This document shows, piece by piece, positions 47,501 to 58,081 of a stretch of DNA of 64,000 nt. The stretch covers positions 62,001 through 126,000 of the forward strand of contig JACEFZ010017414.1 of assembly GCA_014155875.1 (NCBI GenBank), in the 5' to 3' direction. This stretch comes from Cepaea nemoralis (taxonomy: Eukaryota; Mollusca; Gastropoda; Stylommatophora; Helicidae). The translations under genes were made by a program, and so were the position numbers. Positions within the stretch are counted from its first letter, which is position 1. Every line of letters begins with the position of its first letter. The notes under the pieces were generated by a model. It saw only the letters and a program-made list of their open reading frames with translations, had not been told where the DNA came from and did no database searches.

Positions 47501-50500
47501 AATGGACTTGCTATGTTTGCGTAAACCAGCACAAAACTCAGGTGCATCAAAAAATTTCTTTGGTCTGGTACTATGAAACTGCATTTGTTCCAGCAGATTT
47601 ACTAGTTCTGCCGTAATATTGCTGGCACCATAATCACAACTTGAAAGTTCACTGTCAACACAGTTCACATCTGTCTGATCACTCAGTGATTCCTGGAGAC
47701 ATTGCAGCAGGAAAGAATATATATTTTAGTTTGTCACACTTTTTGCTATTATTTCTAACATACTTGTCATGTTCTATGTAAAAAAAAGTATGTTTTGATA
47801 TATTCCTTAATTTTGTTGGAGGTCTTCATTGCAAAGTGGTTAAGATGTCTGCCTCGGACCCTGAAGGTTGTGGGTTCATTTCCACACACCATAATAGGTT
47901 CAAGAGTGCAATGTTCTCTAAGACTCCTGGGAGCCACTGCTGGAGCTTTGAAGTTTGAACTCTGTGTGATGCTTTCAGCAGGCCGTTCTGGGGTAAAATC
48001 CAGTGCAATGAAGTCAATCCTCTCACCTCTAATCCCCCCCCCCCCCTTTATATTTGTTGAGCAGTTTATATTTTTATTTCTGTTGCATTCTCTAGAACCC
48101 AATACCTTGGAGCTTGATAATGTCCAGGCAATCTCTTATTTCTGCAGCTACATGGGTGTCCGATGATTTATTTTATTCATAGAATCTCTAAAATGTGAAA
48201 TATTACTATTCTGTTCACGAGGTTGCATTTAAGTAATGGCAAATACCTAAGCAGCAAGATAGCAGATACTGACAGGGGCGTCACTAGGGGGGTGCGGGGG
48301 GTGCGGGCCGCACCGGGTGACACCATCAAGGGGTGACACCAAAATAAAAAAATTGCAAATTTGACAAAGCAGACATAGCAAAATAACAAAAATTTAACTT
48401 TGTCCGAGTTTGTCGAAGTTCTTTATTTATGTTTTACCTGAAGTATTGAAATTATATTGTTCAGTTTGTTTTCTTTCTTATGTCCTTATTAACTTTTTGA
48501 CTTATTTTACAAGCATTACTATATGCGATTATATATGGTACAGGAACACTCGGAAGAAGACCATGGTGAAAGTCTAGAGGGGTGACACCAAGAGTTTACC
48601 GCACTGGGTGACACCAACCCCAGTGACGCCACTGGATACTGATGTAGGGGTGTCAAGTGTTATTTCTTCACATATACTAGGCTGCTGGGGTGAATGGCTC
48701 CTTTCCTGAAAACACTTCCTTCCCAGAAAACATTCCAATACCCATTTACCAAGCCTGAAATAAATCCCATAGTCTTATGACTTGAAATATACATCCAATT
48801 CTACCAGAAGGCTACTGTTTTGGTAAACAATGGCAGTCACCAACAACAAATCAATATTATGCAACATCCACAACACTATCAGGAAAATGTAGTCATGCAG
48901 AGGCTAGCATGCTTGCTGCCAGCCTGGTGGTCATCTGTTCAAATCCAATTTGAAGTGGGGGAGTTCTCAGTAACATGGGCTCACAAATCGAGACAGTATA
49001 CAACAGGTACCAGGGAATCCTAATGGGAAGTAAACATGGCTGCTACAATACTGACCACATCACTCTGTGAATGCTGGCTGCTTAAACAATATGAGGCCAG
49101 CACCATATACCCAGGACGCCCCAAGGCATGGAAAGGTGTCTTTTACTGAAGATGTTATTACACTATCATCCCTGCATTTATTTACCAGGGGAAATCACTC
49201 AAACAAAGTTGGCCATCTCACCTGCATCTGGTCAGACTCTCTGTTCTGAGAGTGGAGAAATGACTCACGCATTGACTTCCAAAATCTGGTTAACTCCGAG
49301 ACCAACTCTCTGGGTGGCTGGAGATGTGGATGAAACATTAAAATATAACACTCTTGCACAAATTAATTTCAAATTCAAAACAGTATTACAATAATGAACA
49401 CAAAAAAGATGCTCACAAAACATTAAATCAACATAATGATAAAAACTAACTTAGCTTTAACAACATAGGGAGCTGCGTCGTCTCGGGGTATGGTGTCTGC
49501 CTCGACTGCTGGGGACCCCAGGTTCAAGCCCCGGTGAGAACCGGGATTTTTTCACTTGGACTTCTAGTAATAAAATTTCCCCTGGTCTCTGGGTAGTGAG
49601 ATCGGACGCCTGTGTGTATTGTTGCGCACGTAAAAAATCCCTTGGCAGTTGGAAATCGAAAAAGAGTAGCCTAACGGCGCTGCCCAGGCAAAATTTCGAG
49701 CTAAAAATCTACCCAAAGTATTTCAGGATCCTCACCGGTGCTACCGAGCTCGTGCACTGAGCTGAGTTTCTCCAAACTCAGGTTTGAGTTAGGAGGAGAA
49801 CGGAGCACTTATGGGTTACATCCGTGTGCCGTGATGTTGATCCTTCAACTAAAGTTAGCTTTAAAAACATTATAAGACCAACAGTGAGACTGTAACATGT
49901 TTTTTTTTTGCATATCCTATTTACAGGACATCGCTGTCAACACCAGCATTTTTACTTCTGTTATTGATGTCTTGGCAAGTTTTACGTTCAGTAGTTTGCC
50001 ATTGCTTTCTGGACGACCAGCTCCCATACCAACATGTTAAAACCCCAGCGCGACATGCTCTGCTGACAAATCGGTCGCAGCCACATTTCAAACGCATGGT
50101 AAGCAGCCCACGAATCATGTTCGCAAGCCTTTAGGCCACAGAGGCCAGCAACAACAATAAGCAGATTTTAAAGATTTATTTAACCTCTGAAGTCAGTATT
50201 TGGTGCACGGCATAATGAATCACAGGAAAACACTACAGTATTAACATCAATGGAGGACATACATAGAGAATAAACAAAACTACAGAGACCACCAGAAGTG
50301 ACTAACATCTGCACATTCACCAGTAAGATGTCACAATTAGTTCAATGAATGCAAACTGATAGACAAACAAATACATGTAATGAATAATCATAAGTCACAG
50401 AGTCTAAACCAGAATATAAATGAAGAGGGAAGAATAGCACAGACAATATGTGAATGAGTAGTGAAAGGTAAAGCAAAGTTTCTCTTTAGTCACCACTGTT

Positions 50501-53500
50501 ATTATGACTATTATGACTACAATCAATATTATCACCAACATTATCATCACAACCACTATCACCATCAGCACTCACATCATCCAATATTTGTGTGTATAGG
50601 TTAGTTATTTTGAACCATTTTGAGCCAATACAAAGAGACTGCAGACACTGTGGTCATGTGTTAAGTCCTCCTTCATGTGAAAATTTAAAAATAAAGAACT
50701 TGTGTCCCAGGTCAGCCCAGTCTAACAGGAAATATTTTGGGTAGAAAGGAGACGGATGTGATACTAACCACATCACTCATCAAGCCTTGATTTGTCTATA
50801 AACATATGGGGTTAGCACCATATACCCAAAACATATCAAGAGTCCCTTTACCTTTAACTTACAGCTGGGTGTGACACTCTACATGAAAGAGGAATGAAGA
50901 ATAAGAAAAAGAAGAAGAAATATTCAGCAACATACCTGAAATAACTCGTGAGCTTTATCAATCATGAAGTTCACGGCTGGAGCAGTTGTGGTGATCTGAT
51001 TGTGCAGATCTGTTGACTGGACTTTTCTCTCTATGAAAAATATTGGAGCAAATACGGTGCCCAGTGTAGCTGAGGTCATCTTTGACTCTGGACTGTCTGC
51101 AACCCTCTGCAGAAGCTGTACCAAATGCATGGTCAATTTCTGTACTGGAGATGGCATCAGCAACATCAACAACTGAAGTGCTGACAACTTTCTAGAAGAA
51201 AAGGCATCTATTTCTTCTGGTGTTGTAGCATTCTGTCCAAGAGCTGAGGAGAAAATCAAGAGGATTATGTAATAAATCTGATACCATAAGCAGTTCATTT
51301 CAAATAGCAATAAAGGCTTTATTGTCAAAACTCTACATGTTGTAAACTCATAGAGTGTACGAATATCTAGACACCACATGCAAACATGTCTATTGTTACA
51401 TGATTTACATATCTATTGTCTATCAGTCATTATGAGTTACCTTATAAGTATGGCCACTTTCTTGTGCCACTGAACAAGTTACCTAATATTTATGGGCCAT
51501 TGAATGCTACCTAATAATGATGAACCACAGTAGGAGATATCAAATACTTATTAGCCAATGGATATGTTATTTCAAAGCCACTATATGACCTAACCAATGC
51601 ATGTCTATTTACCAGAGCATAACTTACCTAATATTTGCCTGTGAGCCTCCAAATGACGTTCTGTCAGAAGTGGTTCCGGCAGCTCCCTTATAAACTCTTT
51701 CAGCACACAAGCAACATCATGGGCAGAAAAGACTTTTGGGTCAAGGCTGACCTTTGGGCCATGGGAAGTCAGAAGATCTTTCAGTGTGATCATCCTATTT
51801 TTGTTGCCAGGTTTACGAAACAGACCTTCTTTGCTGACATCTGCACAGGAATTTTGTCAAATTAAAACAGATGTCAATGAAATGTAACAAATTGCTTTTG
51901 TTTGGATGGAAGATTTGAGACAAAACTTATTGGAAGTAGCAGAAAAATATATTAACTCACTCAAATAACTTTCATTTACTGAAAAATGATCCCAACTAAA
52001 CACTTTAAATGGATTTTGACTAACTTCACACCATGCAACCTCATATGTTCATTAGGAGGTCAGCACGGCTGAATGGATAGTAATGCTTGTTCTTAAAAAT
52101 CCAGTGTGCTGATGCTGAGGTAGAGGGTTCAGCGGTATGTTGGACTAAAATGAAGACTTCTCAAAAATGACTTGGGGACATAAATTACAAGTATCTCTGA
52201 AGTCAGAGTGGGTTCGCCTGATAGCAAGGGATACTGGTAATAGGGAAAGCACATGTATGGACTGCTCTTGAGTTCAAAGCCAGTGAGCTAAGAAATATAT
52301 ATGTTCATGATTGCCTTCACACATCATACTCTTTTCTGATATGAACAGAGTCAGCTACTTACAGCTAGCATCAGGGTCAGTGAACTTAAGCTGGTCAAGA
52401 TACTACTTCACCTCCAAATGGTGGTACTAAAAGCATAATGCCTCACTGCAAACAGGCCATGATAGAGGGGATCAAAGGTTGAATGCAAACCCCGTCCTTA
52501 AAAAATGCCATGCTGAATTTCAGTATTTCAGCAAGGCGGACAGATAGAAAAACAATGACCAAGTACTACAGGAGACAAATGAAAATCGTAGATTTATTAG
52601 AGAAATTAGACGCAGACAGTCTAATGTTTTGGACATGTTATGAGAAGAAATGGACTGGAAAACTTAGTGACAACTGGCAAGATCGAGGGGAACAGACCAA
52701 GAGGAAGACCGAGAGGAAAATATCTGGATTGCTTGGCCACATGGCATGGACGAGACAGGAACACTGAGCTGATCCACGACTCTGGTGATCGAGTGAAATG
52801 GCGAGTCATGACCGCCCATGCTTTCCGGCATGGCACATGATTGACTGAGCAAGGCGGTACAAACTTCAGAGTTGAAATGATAATGGGCACAACATATTTG
52901 GCATCCTTTGCATGACAAATTAATAAAACGATAAACATACTTTTAAGATGTTAAGTGATATAATAACTAATAATAAAACTGTAATTTGATTAGTATTCAA
53001 CCTCTTCTGCTGCATGGAAGTGAATCATAGAAAATGTGAATGAACAAAGCAGGAAGAGCTCGGAAGCAATGGAGAAGTAATTTCTGACATGAATGTCACA
53101 AATACCTTGGACTGCCAATTTAATAATGAGTGCCTGGAAGGCACTAATTAAAGTGGAACAATGTATATAAATATAAGAGAGAGACAATTAATTTTCTTTC
53201 GTCATGTAGTAAGAAGAGGTGCCCTGGAAAATACTGGGATGTCTGGAAATACTGGTAGGGGCAGGCCACGAGATGATACTGGATGGCCTAAAATAGTGGC
53301 ATGAGAAATATCATCAACAGAACTGATCAAAAATGCCAAGTATCAAGATTTGTTGCAATACGTGAACACCTACACTATTTTTAATGGCACATGATGATGA
53401 TGAGAATTGGTTACAAGCAATTGAGAAAATGTCAAAAAATTAAATGGAAATAAAACTATGAAATGAAACTTACTTTTCTTTGTATTCAGGAATTGGATTA

Positions 53501-56500
53501 GAGGCATTATGAGACAAACTCCCTCATCTGTCAGAGGGAGACCAAACAGTCCCTGTGACTTATCTGCGGAGACAAGAGAAAAATAATCTATACGTAATCT
53601 ATTCTTGCAAACATGTCAGTGAATTAATACATTCATGTACCAACAACTCTTGACATTCACTGCACATTTTTTAATTAGCATCACACTCTGACCTTGAAAT
53701 GGTTGCTTCATAGTTGCATCACCTTAGGGACCTGATTCAACTGAGCTCCAATGAGGTATCACCATTGTAAGTTTCTTTACACACATGTGGCACCTAGCAT
53801 CTCTTCCTGATGTGACAATATGTATGACCCTGTCCTTTGCTACCAATGTTTATGGTATTCTTAAGCTAAAGCATATGTAACAGTTTGTTCAACAGTTGTT
53901 TCCCCATTATCTTTGTTTCCATTACAACAAACACGATTATTGTCAATGATTTCAATTTTTTTTTTTTTGACAGCTCATTGCATCTGCTTCACTGATAGTC
54001 ATTAAATTACATTGAGCAAAACAAAAACTTGCTTATGGACGAGAGGTTTTCCAGAAGGTTGTTATGGGAGCGAGGTTCTGCAAAGGACATGCTACTGAAT
54101 GAATGAATGAATGAAAACAAAATTAACCAGTGCACTGATTGGTGGATTTTTAAACCTACATTAACTCATACCCACCCTTTCATTTCTTTGATTAAGCTGC
54201 ATGTTGGCCCCATACCATTGAAAAGAATTCAAGCTAAATACTTTTTTTATATTTGTATTTACCTTTTCCTTTCAGTAAAATCTGCCTAAATTGTCATAAA
54301 TATCTATAATCTGCAGTATATATAACAAGATCTACTAATAGTTGCAAACCACAAATACTTTGATGTGTATGTCAGTGTAATTAACAAGCTCTAGTATGAC
54401 AAGAAGGCTGGTTAGAACAACACATGTTCATTGCTAAGTGATTTGGTTTTAAACAATGTGCTCTTTACTCAGCTGTTTCCAGGAATGGCAAAGGCAGCAA
54501 GGTAGAAAGCTGACACTCTTGTTTTTGTTGTCTTTGTTACTGCTATTGTTGTTGTATGAACACCATCATTCAAGATGTTCACTCTTATGTGACATGAAGA
54601 ATTTGGGAAGGTGGGGGAGGGGGGGGGGGGGGCAAGAGTTCAGTAATGTTACATTAATATTCTTTATCTTCTAAGTTAATATTCTTTACTTTCTAGATAG
54701 TCTTAGTCCAAAACCATTTAATCTTAGGTGTCATTTAAACAAAACAAAAACAAAAGTAAAGTACCTTTCTGTCTTCAAATATGCCACGAAACTCAAGACT
54801 CAGTGCAACCAACTTGCACGAACACGAATTGCTGAGCAATAACAATGGGAAATATGCAACCACAATGATATTATATTTCAAATAGCTTCCACTAAGCCTG
54901 TAGTGACGTCAAAAAATGTAAGAACCTGCCAAGTATGTAATTTAAAATCATATTTATTATACCTTTAGAACTACATTCGTTAATTCTAGCAATGTCAGTT
55001 GTCTCCCTCTTTGAATATGAGGACAGGGCTTTGTAGTATATGTTTTTGCAGAAAATTTCCTGCGACTTCCGGTAACCATGGTGTACGTACCCATGCTTGC
55101 TTCTGATTTAATGTATTAAAAACCCACACATCACAGATCGGAGGAAACAACTCTAATAAATGCTACTGTGGTCTGTCTGCTAGGCTGCAAGTGACTGTCA
55201 TTGAGAACTTTCTTCTCTTGAAGTTATTAAATGTTTATGATGTTTGGTAAGCTAAGTTTGCTTGTAACTCTCTTGTCACTGTTACTGCATTTTTGAAATC
55301 TAGGTACAATTTTACACATACTTGAAGAGTTTCAACACTAATCTCCTTTAATTGTGTTCAGGAGAAAATATTCAGCACAGCCATGAAAAAGAGATAGCAC
55401 AATCATAACTGAAAATTCAAAATGGTGGCGCCCTGACTATACTAATTACTATAGTAGACCTGTATTTATTTATAATCAGAACTGGCAATTTAACTACTAA
55501 AATGAAACAGAATACAAGTTTCATTTGTAGCAGTAATTTATCTGTGTACTTGTATAATTCTTAACCATTTGTCATGACTGAAAATAATTTTGAAAGCCAG
55601 TTTTCAGACCCATCTGTAAACCTGTAAGTAGTGTAAGTTGAGAAGTACTTTTTTTCTTAGCACTGCAGCAGTGTATAATTATTTAAATTTAAATGAAATA
55701 CTGTGAAATAAGTTGTGATTTTTAACAAAAGTTAGTATTTAATTATTAATTGCTCACTTTTAGATACAGAACAATACAATTATAGAGCAGAAGTAGAAAT
55801 CAATCATTAGCGAAAGTGACTACTTAATTTATGCAGCAGTTAGAAACTTATTTACTTACATTAATGCATAGTATTTAATCAACAAAAGAAAGCTGTCGCA
55901 ATGCAGTGGGTACATTATGACAATGTGAGTACATTTTCATGAACTGTTCTTTCACTAACGACGAACATTTCACATGACATTTAATATTTAATTAATATTA
56001 AATGGGCAGCTATTTTTAACTGTTAATTAGGTCACAGCACATCCTATCGAAAATTCTTAAAAGTCAAGTGCATTTTTCTCGGGGACTCAGAGACTCTCAT
56101 GCTTTGTATGATGCTTTCAGCAAGCCACCCTGCGGAAATAGACTGAGCCATATGGGGTAAAACTCAGTGCAATGAAGTCGATCCTCTTGACATCCTACCA
56201 AAAGAGGAAGGTGGCCTTTACTTTCCCTTTACCAAAATGCACAATAAAATATACATCTTGCCAGGTTCAATGTGACAGACTTTTAATGAATAATAAACAA
56301 TCAGTGGTCATTTTAAATTATTAATTAGGTCACGGCACATCCTATCAAAATATAGATAATATGTCAAGTTAGGCCTTGCCACCCCGGACGCAATGATATA
56401 TGGTACTACTATGTTGTCTGTTTAAAAATAAACAAGTCACAGTAATAGAAGGCAGAATTTGTCAACTTCCAATTTATTGGGCCGCGATCAGCTGTGTTCA

Positions 56501-57983
56501 ATTTACTAAGATTCCTTTACATTTTCTGGTTGTAGATCACAACACAAGTTTAGTTTAGTTTAGTGGATGGATCAACATCACGGCACATGGGTGTAGCCCA
56601 TAAGTGATCCGTTCTCCTCCAAACTCAAACCTGGGTATGGAGAATCTCAGCTCAGTGCACGAACTCCGTAGCACCGGCGAGGAACCTGAAATACTGAAAT
56701 CCTGAGATCACGACAAAAACATATTTTAATAACTCCGCTTAGAATTAACTAACAGTCTTCATTGAGATACCGTTGGATTCGTCTTGTCAAGTTGTATCCA
56801 TCTGTCATGGTCTCATAAGTAAAAACCCAATTTTTAAATATTGTCTGTATATGCTATTAATAGTATTAATTCATGTTAGGATCAGGACTGCAAAATCAGT
56901 TACTAAATATTCTAAATAAATTCTGAGGTAGAGTGCTAACTAAAAGAAGAGTAGAGGCAGAGGATTGGTGTGAAAATGGATAAAATAAATTTCCCTGTTA
57001 AACTAAACGCGAATAAATGTGAACTGTGATTAGGCAACTGGTACAAAACCTATTGCTTTCGTGCATTAAAAAAATCACAAACTTCATGTCATCTTCAGAT
57101 AGAGGCAACGTAGAGCTATACTGAGGAAACAAGACGATCCTGTTTCAAACAAGACCTGCATCAAAGTAACAATACACCAAGAGTAAACTTAATCACCAGA
57201 AGAGCTATGCTACGAACGAGCTACGACTCTCGCTTGTGTTGCCCAGAATTGTTGTTGCTATTTTCACTCCGAGTAGTTTGTCATTGCTTTCTGAACGAGA
57301 AGTCAAAATGTAAGTCCGACTGATCAGCGTGTGTAACAGACCGAATACCCCGCTGTCATAACAGTAAGTTGAAGTGTGGTGTCTTCTTCTTCTTCGTTCG
57401 TCAATGTGATGTCTAAGACAAACCATCAAATCATTTAGAAAGGCAGCACAAGACGATTCATATTATTTTATATCGGCAGATCATAACAATTAATCTGCTC
57501 CTCAGAATAAGACATACTCGATTATGCAAGCATATGTTTACAAATTTCAGATTTGCAATTTAATTAACAACGTACACATGTAGATTAGCGCAGCAAACAG
57601 TAAATTTACTCCAAAACTGCCCCGAATACGACATATCTAGGCAAACATTCTGGCCCAGAGAAACACCAGTGAAATATAAACGTTATGTACCACTGAATGA
57701 ATTAAACAAATTAAAATGTTGCACGTTCTTTTCAGGACTCTGTTATAACACTAAACCAAGGTTCATTTACTAGGTAATTTTAAGTTCAGTAGTTGGCCAT
57801 TGCTTTGTGAACGAGAAATCAACGCTGAAATCCAACTGATCAGTGTAGGAGTTTCACCCACAACTCCACCGTCAGCGCACTAGAAGCTTAAGTCCACGCG
57901 CATTGAACCTCCACGTATTCTATTTAGTTTCAACTTGAAAAAAACAGCCAGGGAATAAGACTGTTTTTTTTTTTTACCACATA

Positions 57984-58081
<98 letters not shown>

